This document shows positions 55,362 through 63,045 of a stretch of 64,000 bases of DNA, one piece after another. Both the position numbers and the translations under genes were made by a program. The notes under the pieces were generated by a model that saw only the letters and a list, made by a program, of their open reading frames with translations, did no database searches and was not told the origin of the DNA. The stretch comes from Verrucomicrobiaceae bacterium (lineage in GTDB: Bacteria > Verrucomicrobiota > Verrucomicrobiia > Verrucomicrobiales > Verrucomicrobiaceae). Location of the stretch: assembly GCA_947466075.1 (NCBI GenBank), contig CANIBP010000001.1, positions 186,001 to 250,000 of the forward strand, written 5' to 3'. The stretch's first letter is position 1; each line of letters opens with the position of its first letter.

Positions 55362-56392
55362 GCGTCGAATCCAAATACCACTTCGCATCCGACAATACGT
55401 CCGGCATCTGTCCTGAAGCGTGGCAAGGCCTTGAAGAAGCGAACGCGGGCTACCAGCCATCCTACGGAGCCGATTCGATCACGTCCGATGCGTGCGAGAC
55501 ATTCCGACAGTTTTTCGAAACGGACTGTGATGTGTATTTTGTCTTCAACGGCACGGCGGCCAATTCGCTCTCGCTGGCGACTTTGTGTCAGAGCTATCAC
55601 AGCATCATTACTGCGCAGGAGGCCCATGTGGAGACGGATGAGTGCGGTGCGCCGGAGTTTTTCAGCCATGGGTCGAAAATCCTGCTCGCCCGCAGTCCGC
55701 TGGGAAAACTTGATCCAGCAGATGTCGAACGACTGGCAACGAGCCGCAATGATGTGCATTTTCCGAAACCGCGTGCGTTGAGCATCAGCCAGAGCACGGA
55801 ACTGGGCACGGTGTATCGGCCCGGTGAGTTGAAAGGACTCGGTGCGCTCGCGAAACAGCATGGGCTGGCGATTCACATGGATGGCGCACGATTTTTCAAT
55901 GCACTGACCGGTTTGAACTGCGCTCCAGCTGATATCACCTGGCGTGCCGGGGTCGATGTGTTGTGCTGCGGCGGCACGAAACTGGGCATGGCGGTCACGG
56001 AGGCCGTGGTGTTCTTCAACAAGGAGCTGTCGCAGGAGTTTGCCTACCGCTGCAAGCAGGCTGGGCAGCTCTGCTCGAAGATGCGCTTCATCTCCGCGCA
56101 ATGGCTGCGCATCCTCCGTGATGAAACGTGGAAGCGGCATGCGCAGAATGGCAACACGCTGGCGAAGCGTCTCGCTGATGCGCTGGGCCATCTGCCCGGC
56201 GTGCAGATTTTGTATCCAGTGGATGCGAACGCGGTCTTTGCCAAGCTGCCGGAAAAGATGAAGAACGGCCTCAAAGAGCGTGGCTGGATCTTTTACAGCT
56301 TCATCGGCGGCGGATCGCGCCTGATGTGCTCGTGGCGCACGTTGGAAGCCGATGTGGACGCGTTTGTCGCGGATGCGACGGCGTTCGCGTAA
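55358..56392 (+). CDS. ltaE: Low-specificity L-threonine aldolase
   Basis: 344 residues, PLP-dependent, beta-eliminating lyase/aldolase family. FASDNTSGICPEAW is the usual opening. DTSGTAAN-type block is VFNGTAANSLSL, the cofactor-binding His is in QEAHVETDECGAP, the Asp is in IHMDGARFFNA, and the Schiff-base Lys is in CCGGTKLGMA. It splits threonine to glycine and acetaldehyde. It overlaps the MauE-like gene by four bases. Confidence 0.92.
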   Translation: MSVESKYHFASDNTSGICPEAWQGLEEANAGYQPSYGADSITSDACETFRQFFETDCDVYFVFNGTAANSLSLATLCQSYHSIITAQEAHVETDECGAPEFFSHGSKILLARSPLGKLDPADVERLATSRNDVHFPKPRALSISQSTELGTVYRPGELKGLGALAKQHGLAIHMDGARFFNALTGLNCAPADITWRAGVDVLCCGGTKLGMAVTEAVVFFNKELSQEFAYRCKQAGQLCSKMRFISAQWLRILRDETWKRHAQNGNTLAKRLADALGHLPGVQILYPVDANAVFAKLPEKMKNGLKERGWIFYSFIGGGSRLMCSWRTLEADVDAFVADATAFA

Positions 56393-56398
56393 CGTGAA

Positions 56399-57811
56399 TC
56401 AGACACCTTCCGCAGCTTCATCGGCAGCGATCTTTGCCATCGCGGCGGCACCAGACGAGTGTTTGAAGTGCAATTGCAGCACGCGACGGAGGTCGGCTTT
56501 CGTGGTGGTCACTTCGTAGTCTTCGATGGTGACCTTTTCGCCGACCTTGGGCAGATGGCCGAGAAGATGAGTGACGTAGCCGCCAACGGTGGTGACTTCA
56601 TCGCTGTCGAGGTCGATGCCGGTCTGATCGGCGAGTTCGTAGAGGTTGTAGGTGCCTTCGACGGTGAACTCGTTCTCGTTGATGCGGCGGAATTCGCTGA
56701 TGTCGTGATCAAACTCGTCTTGGATGTCGCCGACGATTTCTTCAAGCACGTTGTCGAGCGTGACGACACCGACAGCACCACCGAATTCATCAACGGCCAG
56801 TGCGACATGGACGTGCTTGTCGAGGAAGAAGCGCAGTAATTTGTCGATAGGCATCATCTCCGGCACCATGTGCAGATCGCGTTTGATTTTGCGCAGGTCG
56901 GGCTGTGGTTTGCCGATGAGTCCAAGGAGATCCTTGATGTGGATAATGCCAATGGAGTGGTCGAGATGGCCTTCGACGAGCGGATAGCGCGTGTGCTTGG
57001 AATCAATGGCGACCTTGAGATTGACCTCGAAGGTCTCGTCGGCATCGAGGGAGATGACCTGATTGCGCGGAGTCATCACATCGCGGACACAGCGGTCGTT
57101 GAGGGCGAGAGCGTTGAGTAGGATGTCCTTCTCGGTTTCTGTCACCTCCTTCGATTTCTGGCTCTCGGCAACGATGTGCCGCAGTTCTTCTTCGGAGTGG
57201 GCGAGTTCACCTTCAGACACGGGGTCGATGCGGAACAAGACCTTCAAAGCGAGGTTGGACGAAACGTTGAGCAGCACGATCGCCGGTTTGAAGATGATGT
57301 AAAAGATATGTAGCGGACGGGCGATGAGCAACGCCGTGGCGAGCGATTTGCGGATGGCGAGCACCTTGGGCGTCTGTTCACCGAGAACGACGTGGAGATA
57401 GGTGACGACGGCAAACGCGAGCGTGATGGAGACACCTTTGATCCAAACCTCGTTAACAACGCCCAGCTTGAACATGAGCGGCTGAATGACGGCGGCCACG
57501 TAAGGCTCGCCGGCCATGCCGAGCGCAATACTAGCCAGGGTGATGCCAAGCTGGCTGGCAGAGAGGTAGGCGTCGAGATTGCGTGTGACGTGCTGGGCGA
57601 ACTTGGCACCAGCCGTGCCTTCGTCGATTTCAGCCTGAAGCTGGCTGTCGCGCACTTTGACGATGGCGAACTCGGCGGCGACAAAGAACGCGTTCAGCAA
57701 CACAATGCCCATCACGATGCATGCCTGCCAGAACAGCTCGGTGGCGGTAAAATTCCACTCGTGCGCGAGTTCGGCAGAGGCGTTGGCAAAAAATAGGGGC
57801 ATCAAAGTCAT
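56399..57811 (-). CDS. CNNM/HlyC-CorC-family transporter (DUF21, CBS pair, CorC_HlyC)
   Basis: 470 residues. The DUF21 membrane domain (about 25-200, with LNAFFVAAEFAIVKVR at its start) is followed by two CBS domains (about 225-345, DVMTPRNQVISLDADE) and the C-terminal CorC_HlyC domain (about 360-445, with TVGGYVTHLLGHLPKVGE). These proteins are linked to magnesium or cobalt export or to membrane damage repair. Two possible ATGs lie three codons apart (57811, 57802). Convergent with ltaE. Confidence 0.93.
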   Translation of the reverse strand: MTLMPLFFANASAELAHEWNFTATELFWQACIVMGIVLLNAFFVAAEFAIVKVRDSQLQAEIDEGTAGAKFAQHVTRNLDAYLSASQLGITLASIALGMAGEPYVAAVIQPLMFKLGVVNEVWIKGVSITLAFAVVTYLHVVLGEQTPKVLAIRKSLATALLIARPLHIFYIIFKPAIVLLNVSSNLALKVLFRIDPVSEGELAHSEEELRHIVAESQKSKEVTETEKDILLNALALNDRCVRDVMTPRNQVISLDADETFEVNLKVAIDSKHTRYPLVEGHLDHSIGIIHIKDLLGLIGKPQPDLRKIKRDLHMVPEMMPIDKLLRFFLDKHVHVALAVDEFGGAVGVVTLDNVLEEIVGDIQDEFDHDISEFRRINENEFTVEGTYNLYELADQTGIDLDSDEVTTVGGYVTHLLGHLPKVGEKVTIEDYEVTTTKADLRRVLQLHFKHSSGAAAMAKIAADEAAEGV

Positions 57812-57835
57812 TTCAGGGACCGCAGAGCGGCATGC

Positions 57836-58087
57836 TCACAGCTTCTCATAGTTACCATCGCAGCGTTTTTCGAGGATGGTGAAGCCAGCGGCTTTGGCGT
57901 CGGAGACGGACAGCGGCTTGGTGAGTTTAGGCGTGTTGAAACCAGCGATAAGTTTCTTCACCGGTTGCTTGCACAGCGGGCAGACTTCGAGGGCAGGTCT
58001 GCTCATCGGGCGGCGCAAGTCAAACCCCCTGCGGCAAGCAGGGCAGCCTTTTTCGGCATCTTCCGCAATGTAGGAGTAGGTCGGCAT
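57836..58087 (-). CDS. FmdB-family zinc-ribbon protein
   Basis: 83 residues from the ATG at 58087; the TTG one codon upstream is less likely. PTYSYIAED...GCPACRRGFDLRRPM and the second pair VCPLCKQPV give the two CxxC knuckles of the FmdB zinc ribbon. The C-terminal SVSDAKAAGFTILEK is common in these small proteins. Function unknown, probably regulatory. Located between S14 and the CNNM gene on the same strand. Confidence 0.85.
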   Translation of the reverse strand: MPTYSYIAEDAEKGCPACRRGFDLRRPMSRPALEVCPLCKQPVKKLIAGFNTPKLTKPLSVSDAKAAGFTILEKRCDGNYEKL

Positions 58088-58160
58088 CAAATGGATGATT
58101 GCCCCTCTTCTCCATGCAGCCGGAGAGCAAATGTCCCGTCTGCAAGTTCGGACGGGAATA

Positions 58161-58430
58161 CTACCAACTGGACTTCGTCACCCCTGGGATCATACCCTGG
58201 GAAGCGAGTTCACGGAAGGTCATACGGGACATCTGGAAGCGGCGGATGAACGCGCGACGACGGCCAGTGACGCGGCAGCGGTTGATGAGACGCGTCGGGC
58301 TTGCATCACGAGGAAGCATGGTAAGGCCGACATAGTCGCCCTTCGCCTTGAGTTCAGCGCGCAGCTTTGCGTACTTTTCGACGGTTTTACGTTTGCGCTT
58401 GTCGCGCTCGAGCCAGCATGTTTTTGCCAT
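58161..58430 (-). CDS. rpsN: 30S ribosomal protein S14, zinc-independent form
   Basis: 89 residues from the ATG at 58430 ([20 protein letters not shown]). The block [19 protein letters not shown] is the S14 signature. The C-terminal [20 protein letters not shown] is conserved. The CxxC...CxxC zinc ligands of the C+ form are absent, so this is the C- type that assembles without zinc. It stands apart from the ribosomal protein operons and next to an FmdB zinc ribbon. S14 binds 16S rRNA in the small-subunit head. Confidence 0.95.
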   Translation of the reverse strand: MAKTCWLERDKRKRKTVEKYAKLRAELKAKGDYVGLTMLPRDASPTRLINRCRVTGRRRAFIRRFQMSRMTFRELASQGMIPGVTKSSW

Positions 58431-58481
58431 AGGGACGCGCACTCTGGCCTGCGGTCTTGTTTTCGCAAGGAGAAATTTTCG

Positions 58482-58507
58482 CTAGCAGTCGTGAAGTTTC
58501 ACGCTAG
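58482..58507. promoter_or_regulatory. Inverted repeat directly before a small ORF
   Basis: CTAGC-AGTC-GTGAA (58482-58495), a GT centre, and TTCAC-GCTAG (58498-58507) form an inverted repeat with a four-base bulge, ending one base before the ATG at 58508. It lies in the divergent region between rpsN and the small membrane ORF and could be an operator for either or an RNA hairpin over the start codon. Confidence 0.4.
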
Positions 58508-58603
58508 ATGACCTCCCCTATGGTCATCTTTTACGGCATGTGCATCGCAGTCGGGTTCCTTCTTTGCGGAGTGGTGGTGTTCACCTACCTCGTAAAAGGC
58601 TGA
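58508..58603 (+). CDS. Small single-helix membrane protein, 31 aa
   Basis: An ATG at 58508 gives 31 residues that are almost wholly one membrane helix (IFYGMCIAVGFLLCGVVVF) with a short N-terminal tip and a C-terminal TYLVKG. Such miniproteins often attach to larger membrane complexes. It lies between divergent rpsN and convergent thiG, with an inverted repeat immediately before its start. Too short for family assignment. Confidence 0.45.
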   Translation: MTSPMVIFYGMCIAVGFLLCGVVVFTYLVKG

Positions 58604-58616
58604 TCCGTCGGCTATT

Positions 58617-59432
58617 CTACCGATAGAGAAACGTCGTCAGCGGACTGGTGGCGGCGGCTTCGGCAGCACTTTCGGTAAGCCCAACCTCAAATGCGCTACG
58701 CCCAGCCTCCACGGCCATTTTGAAGGCCTGCGCCATGCGCACGGGGTCTGAAGCCACGGCGATGGCAGTGTTCACAAGTACAGCGTCAGCACCTATTTCA
58801 AAGGCTTCGGCAGCATGGCTCGGTGCACCGATGCCAGCATCCACCACCACAGGAACCGTTGCTTGGGTGATGATGATTTCGATCATCCGACGCGTCGCGA
58901 TGCCCTGATGCGAGCCGATGGGCGATCCCAAAGGCATCACCGTAGCAGTGCCCACGTCTTGGAGGCGGCGGGCCAGCACCGGGTCGGCGTTGATGTAGGG
59001 CAGCACGATGAAACCCTCCTTCACGAGGATTTCGGCCGCCTTGAGCGTCTCAATCGGGTCGGGCAGTAGGTAGCGTGGGTCAGGATGAATCTCGAGCTTC
59101 ACCCAGTTCGGCAGACCGGCCGCCACGGCCAATCTCGCGAGGCGCACGGCCTCCTCGGCGTTCATCGCCCCGCTGGTATTTGGCAGCAGCAGGACGTTCT
59201 TTGGAATGAAATCGAGGATGTTGGCAAAGGGGTCTCCTTTCCCAGTCAAATCTGCCCGACGCAGTGCTACGGTCACGATTTCCGTTTCAGAAGCGATGAT
59301 GGCATCGCGCATCAGCTCGCCACTGGCAAATTTGCCCGTCCCCAGCATGAGACGGGAGCGGAACTGACGATTGGCGATGGTGAGGGGCTGGTTTGGCACG
59401 GGCCTTGAGCAATGAACCAAATCCCGCCTCAC
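58617..59432 (-). CDS. thiG: Thiazole synthase
   Basis: 271 residues. The conserved start [14 protein letters not shown], the Schiff-base Lys region in [11 protein letters not shown], the phosphate-binding [11 protein letters not shown] and [19 protein letters not shown] are those of ThiG, a TIM-barrel that makes the thiazole phosphate of thiamine from DXP, dehydroglycine and ThiS-thiocarboxylate. The GTG at 59432 is chosen because it overlaps the hemQ stop codon (GTGA); another GTG is at 59399. No other thi gene or TPP riboswitch is seen in the window. Confidence 0.93.
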   Translation of the reverse strand: MRRDLVHCSRPVPNQPLTIANRQFRSRLMLGTGKFASGELMRDAIIASETEIVTVALRRADLTGKGDPFANILDFIPKNVLLLPNTSGAMNAEEAVRLARLAVAAGLPNWVKLEIHPDPRYLLPDPIETLKAAEILVKEGFIVLPYINADPVLARRLQDVGTATVMPLGSPIGSHQGIATRRMIEIIITQATVPVVVDAGIGAPSHAAEAFEIGADAVLVNTAIAVASDPVRMAQAFKMAVEAGRSAFEVGLTESAAEAAATSPLTTFLYR

Positions 59433-60286
59433 GCAAGCATCACCCGCGCCAGCAACTCGTTCGTGGGCGGTTGGATGCCGATGTAGAAGTCGCCGAACTC
59501 GCCATACTGCGTGGTCACTTCATCAAAACGCATCTCATAGACGATGTTCTTGATCTGCACCATGTCGTGCGCAAACAGCGTCACACCCCACTCGTGGCTG
59601 TCGAGACCGGTGGAGCCGGAGATGAGCTGGCGCACCTTGCCAGCGTATTTGCGGCCGGTTTTGGCGTGACCGCCCATCAGTTCGCGGCGTTTGGCAAAGT
59701 CGTTCGCATACCAGTTCGCGCCCACGTTGCGGCGCTTGCTCATTGGATAGAAACAGAACACCTGCCAGTCCGGCATGTTCGGGTAGAGACGGTCATTGAA
59801 ATACTTCGTCATGTGGGTCTTCCACTCTGCCACCCGCTTGTCGAACGCTTCGGTGCCGGGCGTCAGGTTTTCAGCCTTCTCAATCTGCGCCTTGAACTCG
59901 TCCTCGCTCTGTGAGTACTCGGTCCACTCCGTCATCGAGAGGTAGCTGTAGGCCGGCGTCAGCGCATCCGGGCCAAGCGCGAGGCTGATCTGCTTCTCAA
60001 AACGCTGCGAGTCATGGAGGTCCGGCGTAAGCAGCATGAAACCGAGTTCGGTCTTGGGTGAAACCATCGCAAAGGCAAGCAACTGCGTGCCAGGATGTTT
60101 GCGGATCGAGTCGATGGTACGCGTAAAGTTTTCGCGCCGTTCTTGACGCTCCTCCGGCAGCAAAGCAGCCCAGTAACCGTGATCGATGTTGAAAAACAAA
60201 TGCTGCACGACCCAGCCTTCTTCAGAGATAAGCGGTTTCGATTCAGCAGGGCCGTTGGAAGTTGGAAATGTGGTCGGGATGAGCAT
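59429..60286 (-). CDS. hemQ: Chlorite dismutase-family heme protein (HemQ, coproheme decarboxylase)
   Basis: 285 residues. The family blocks [30 protein letters not shown] (with the likely proximal heme His in GHAKTGR), [14 protein letters not shown] and [16 protein letters not shown] are all present. In Gram-positive and several Gram-negative phyla HemQ decarboxylates coproheme III to heme b. The position of hemQ just before thiG, with a GTGA overlap, suggests co-transcription without a clear pathway link. The tRNA gene lies about 80 bp upstream. Confidence 0.92.
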   Translation of the reverse strand: MLIPTTFPTSNGPAESKPLISEEGWVVQHLFFNIDHGYWAALLPEERQERRENFTRTIDSIRKHPGTQLLAFAMVSPKTELGFMLLTPDLHDSQRFEKQISLALGPDALTPAYSYLSMTEWTEYSQSEDEFKAQIEKAENLTPGTEAFDKRVAEWKTHMTKYFNDRLYPNMPDWQVFCFYPMSKRRNVGANWYANDFAKRRELMGGHAKTGRKYAGKVRQLISGSTGLDSHEWGVTLFAHDMVQIKNIVYEMRFDEVTTQYGEFGDFYIGIQPPTNELLARVMLA

Positions 60287-60365
60287 GATGGTGGGGTTGC
60301 GTTTCCCATACGCTGGAAAAGCGGCGGCTCAATAGCTGAAACTTGTCATCTGCTGCGCCTCACGC

Positions 60366-60440
60366 TGGTATCCCCGACAGGAATCGAACCTGTATTTAGA
60401 GTTTAGGAAACCCTCGTTCTATCCATTGAACTACGGGGAC
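60366..60440 (-). tRNA. tRNA-Arg (anticodon CCU), CCA encoded
   Basis: Read on the minus strand from 60440: acceptor GTCCCCG pairs with CGGGGAT; D-arm GTTC-AATGGATA-GAAC; anticodon stem AGGGT/ACTCT with loop TTCCTAA (anticodon CCT, reads AGG); T-arm ACAGG-TTCGATT-CCTGT; discriminator A at 60369 and an encoded CCA at 60368-60366. Position 1-72 is a G-T wobble pair. Integrative elements often use such tRNA genes, and an accessory segment begins on the 5' side. Confidence 0.95.
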
Positions 60441-60603
60441 TATTCATTTTCAGCGTTTTATGCCGATTACCTTGCCGGATAGGCTCAAAGTAAGAATGAA
60501 AGTAAGAATACATCCACTCATTTCCACTATTGTCCTAGCCTGTGCATTGTCCAGCGGAACGACGGCTTGCCACGGAACGGGTAAACGATTATTCTCTTCC
60601 ACC

Positions 60604-60846
60604 ATGTCCACCCTGACACTCGATCAAACGACGCCGTTTGCCAGCCTCCTTTCGGCTGGCGAGGTGGTGTTTGTGGTGAAGGGGGGCAAGAAACTGGGAG
60701 TCTTCCTTCCGACCGCACCCAAGCCGCAAAGCGTCCCGCTCCCTGATTTCCGCGCCCGACTGCGGAAGACTTGGGGCAGCCGCGTTTTCAGCGATGCGGA
60801 AGTGAAGGAAATGCGCGAGGCGGAGCTTGAACACTGCCACGGCTGA
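60604..60846 (+). CDS. Antitoxin of a PIN-type toxin-antitoxin pair
   Basis: 80 residues from the ATG at 60604; a longer frame from 60460 is also open but its first 48 residues look like a shadow. The sequence has the make-up of a Phd/VapB-like antitoxin: a short beta N-terminus (TTPFASLLSAGEVVFVVKGG) and an acidic helical C-terminus (FSDAEVKEMREAELEHC) for toxin binding. Its stop overlaps the toxin start (TGATG). The antitoxin family is inferred from the partner, not from a firm domain match. Confidence 0.7.
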   Translation: MSTLTLDQTTPFASLLSAGEVVFVVKGGKKLGVFLPTAPKPQSVPLPDFRARLRKTWGSRVFSDAEVKEMREAELEHCHG

Positions 60847-61301
60847 TGCACTGCGCAGACACGTCCTTTCTGTGCTCGCTCTACCGGCAGCAAAGCCATT
60901 CAGAACGCGCCATTGCCACACTGGAGGCCATTGGCGGGCCGATTGTGATCTCTCCCTTGCTGGCTTACGAGTTCCGGCAGGCGGTGCGCTTCCAAGTGTT
61001 CCTGCGCTCCCGTGATGCGAAGAAAGGCTATCTGGAAACGGAAGCCTTGGCGATGCTGGCTCAATTTGAGAACGATCTGGAATCCGGCGTGGTCATCGAA
61101 GCCGGGGCTGACTGGACAGAGGTAGCGGTAGAGGTGGAGCGCTTGAGCGAACGGCACACGATGCGGCGCGGCGCACGCTCCTTTGATCTGCTTCACATTG
61201 CCACGGCGCTGAAATGGGAAGCCACGGTGTTTCTGAGCTTTGACGATTTGCAGCGGGAGATTGCAGAGGCGGAAGGCTTGAACGTGCTGCCAATGCGCTG
61301 A
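60846..61301 (+). CDS. PIN-domain ribonuclease toxin (VapC-like)
   Basis: 151 residues. MHCADTSFLCSLYRQQ has the first acidic metal ligand (D5), an acidic residue sits in LLAYEFRQA (E42), and the late acidic residues are in RSFDLLHIATALK and FLSFDDLQREIAEA. These are the PIN active-site positions. It cleaves RNA, often tRNA or rRNA, when the antitoxin is lost. Translationally coupled to the antitoxin. Typical of mobile or accessory DNA. Confidence 0.88.
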   Translation: MHCADTSFLCSLYRQQSHSERAIATLEAIGGPIVISPLLAYEFRQAVRFQVFLRSRDAKKGYLETEALAMLAQFENDLESGVVIEAGADWTEVAVEVERLSERHTMRRGARSFDLLHIATALKWEATVFLSFDDLQREIAEAEGLNVLPMR

Positions 61302-61387
61302 TGAGCCGATTCAAAGGGCTGTTTGTCCGGTGAGTGTGAGTGATGACTTGTGAGCGATGGTTGGCAGCCTTGTAACGAATTCCCAGC

Positions 61388-61552
61388 ATGGAGACACCAA
61401 CGCTCTACATCGTGAACGGCCAGTGCGTGAAGCCCCGCGTCGAATCCTTTCGATTGAAGCCAAAGCGCGTTCGTTATCGTTTCACACGAAGGATTCCCAG
61501 CCCGCCGACAACCGGCAGCTCCTCAAGCGGGGTGAAACAGGGTAAACGCTGA
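61388..61552 (+). CDS. Possible small basic ORF, 54 aa
   Basis: An ATG at 61388 opens a frame beginning METPTLYIVNGQCVKPRVES, with a basic middle (KPKRVRYRFTRR) and a Ser/Thr/Gly tail ending at 61552. It fills part of the 347-bp gap between the toxin and the next gene. It could be a small DNA-binding protein of the accessory segment or the start of a truncated gene. No family is recognised. Confidence 0.3.
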   Translation: METPTLYIVNGQCVKPRVESFRLKPKRVRYRFTRRIPSPPTTGSSSSGVKQGKR

Positions 61553-61591
61553 GATTTTACACCGCATCGCGGCTGACTCCGCCGAATACTC

Positions 61592-61652
61592 AGGGTTCAA
61601 TCAGGGTGCAAGGTATCCCAAAGGTATCCATAAGGTTTCGCTAAGGGTTCAA
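61592..61652. repeat. Cluster of short direct repeats in the accessory segment
   Basis: Two copies of AAGGTATCC (61610-61618 and 61621-61629) lie between two copies of AGGGTTCAA (61592-61600 and 61644-61652). The outer copy overlaps the stop of the convergent gene. They could be recombinase arm sites or protein-binding sites. Confidence 0.4.
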
Positions 61653-62257
61653 GCCTTCACTCTCCAGCTCCTCACCTCTCTGAGACGTTGGATGATGGCG
61701 CTAACGGTTCGCGGCATTGGCTCATCTCGCGGCACATCACCGTCATGGCGTGCATAATGCCATGTACGGGCGGCCTTCACGTCGTTGCGGCGTCTCAGGC
61801 GGCTAGCACTGGCAGCGGCGGCATTACGCTTTAGAGCGCGAGGATAGGCGTGCTGGTAAATATCTGTGGTGCATGGCAGGCCAGGCCCCAAGCGGCTCCC
61901 ACGGTGCATCCCACAAGTGGAGAGCATAGCAAAGCGGGCGTGCCGGATGCTGATGGGCTTCTCGATCTGCCAGCGATACGGCGGCAGTTTCGCGGTACAA
62001 GGTTTGCTAACTTCGCGAACAATGCGAGACGGGCGGCCTGTGCGTGGCTTGCGAGTCTCGATCTGAATCCAGCCAAGCGCAGCGGCCTGCTCGATCTCCC
62101 ATTCCCACACGCTGAACGAGCGGGCAAATTCACGCACGGTCAAAGTTCCAGAGTTCCTCGTCAGAATTCGGCGAATACGGTCGAGACGTTCGCGGCAGAG
62201 GGGTAGGGGAGGCATGTCTTGACTTAAATCTTGATCGGTGAGATTAATGGTTGTCAT
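61649..62257 (-). CDS. Unknown accessory protein with winged-helix-like N-terminus
   Basis: 202 residues from the ATG at 62257; because that ATG overlaps the divergent lipoprotein start, the internal ATG at 62215 (188 residues) may be the real one. The part LTVREFARSFSVWEWEIEQA and GWIQIETRKPRTGRPS reads like a winged-helix DNA-binding domain (about 20-75). The rest is Arg/Ala-rich and basic (RRRNDVKAARTW). A shorter, damaged copy of the PLCRERLDRIRR segment is found at 62647-62709. Probably a regulator or replication helper of the mobile segment; no named family. Confidence 0.5.
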   Translation of the reverse strand: MTTINLTDQDLSQDMPPLPLCRERLDRIRRILTRNSGTLTVREFARSFSVWEWEIEQAAALGWIQIETRKPRTGRPSRIVREVSKPCTAKLPPYRWQIEKPISIRHARFAMLSTCGMHRGSRLGPGLPCTTDIYQHAYPRALKRNAAAASASRLRRRNDVKAARTWHYARHDGDVPRDEPMPRTVSAIIQRLREVRSWRVKA

Positions 62258-62621
62258 GAAAATACCGCCATTGCCTGCAATTATAAGCCTTGCTGTTTTC
62301 TTGGCCTCCTGCGCTTCTCCCGTCAGATACACAGACAAAGAGCTTACAACTCTCGATAAAAACACCAAGTATCGAATTGATGCTCACAGCGCTGGCTTCA
62401 CAGCCACGATGATCTATTCTCGATACCAGTTTGTGCCGGAAAGTAACGCAGTGTCTGATGCAGCCAAAAACAATCTGATGGCATTGTGTCATGATGAAGC
62501 CTCAAAAAGAGGAAAGACCATTTTACCGATCAATGAGCAGGCCATTAGGATGTCGATGGGGCGTAACGGATTGACCGGAATTACATCCTGGTCTGGATCT
62601 GTGAGTGTTAATTACAGATGA
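62256..62621 (+). CDS. Small lipoprotein of unknown function
   Basis: 121 residues from the ATG at 62256; an ATG at 62247 is also in frame. The start MKIPPLPAIISLAVFLASC is a lipoprotein signal with lipobox LASC, so the mature protein is anchored by Cys19. The rest is short, polar and beta-like (YRIDAHSAGFTATMIYSRYQ). Codon use is richer in A/T than in the chromosomal genes to the left, which fits transferred DNA. Function unknown. Confidence 0.6.
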   Translation: MKIPPLPAIISLAVFLASCASPVRYTDKELTTLDKNTKYRIDAHSAGFTATMIYSRYQFVPESNAVSDAAKNNLMALCHDEASKRGKTILPINEQAIRMSMGRNGLTGITSWSGSVSVNYR

Positions 62622-62646
62622 GCTACGCATGACATTTTCTTGCTCA

Positions 62647-62709
62647 TTTGCAAACCCTCATGCGATGGATGCGGTAAAGACGTTCGCGGCAGAGGGTGAG
62701 AGGGCGCAT
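62647..62709 (-). pseudogene. Fragment repeating the start of the winged-helix gene
   Basis: From an ATG at 62709 the frame gives MRPLTLCRERLYRIHRMRVC and then K and stop, close to the start of the accessory protein at 61649-62257 (PPLPLCRERLDRIRR). The underlying 19 bases AGACGTTCGCGGCAGAGGG are identical at 62184-62202 and 62678-62696. This looks like a decayed duplicate. Confidence 0.4.
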
Positions 62710-62740
62710 GGCGAACGTTGATAATCAGCCTGCCAAATTT

Positions 62741-62837
62741 CAAGTGCGGAAAAGTTCGGCATGATGCTGCTGGCTCGTTTGCTGCGTGGGGCATGACCGC
62801 GAAGGAAGCAGCGGCGGTGGATTTGAAGACGTTGTGA
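62741..62837 (+). pseudogene. C-terminal relic of a lost protein-coding gene
   Basis: A frame without its own good start reads KVRHDAAGSFAAWGMTAKEA and on to AAVDLKTL before a stop at 62835-62837. It is coding-like (Ala/Lys/Glu-rich helix, helix-turn-helix flavour in AWGMTAKEAAAVDL) but has no intact 5' part. The left limit is approximate. Confidence 0.3.
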
Positions 62838-62838
62838 C

Positions 62839-63045
62839 TTACTTCACGATCTCATACGGAAATGTCCGTTTTGATTCTGCTTCCATCTGCAAGCGCCGCG
62901 CTTTGTCTTGCTCCTCTTGGAACTGGTATTTGTATTCGTTCAGTGACTCCTTGAGATAATCTCTCGGCGCTGGCTTGTTGTACATCCTGATCAAATTCAG
63001 AGCGATGAAAACAGCGGGAACTCCAATGATGAAGAGTTTTTTCAT
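62839..63045 (-). CDS. Small membrane-anchored protein of unknown function
   Basis: 68 residues from the ATG at 63045 (MKKLFIIGVPAVFIALNLIR), a frame that also runs 27 codons upstream into the neighbour. One N-terminal membrane helix is followed by a charged helix rich in Glu, Lys and Gln (KYQFQEEQDKARRLQMEAES). It overlaps the upstream gene by four bases (ATGA), so the two are a small operon. Function unknown; AT-richer than the chromosomal neighbours. Confidence 0.5.
   Translation of the reverse strand: MKKLFIIGVPAVFIALNLIRMYNKPAPRDYLKESLNEYKYQFQEEQDKARRLQMEAESKRTFPYEIVK

Noticed and set aside
60287..60365. Possible TPP riboswitch or leader before hemQ-thiG
   Set aside because: The gap is only about 80 bp and lacks the conserved CTGAGA-type TPP box sequence.
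60460..60603. A signal-peptide-like extension of the antitoxin (first 48 codons)
   Set aside because: It starts within 20 bases of the tRNA gene and a secreted antitoxin makes no sense beside a cytoplasmic PIN toxin; the ATG at 60604 gives a normal antitoxin.
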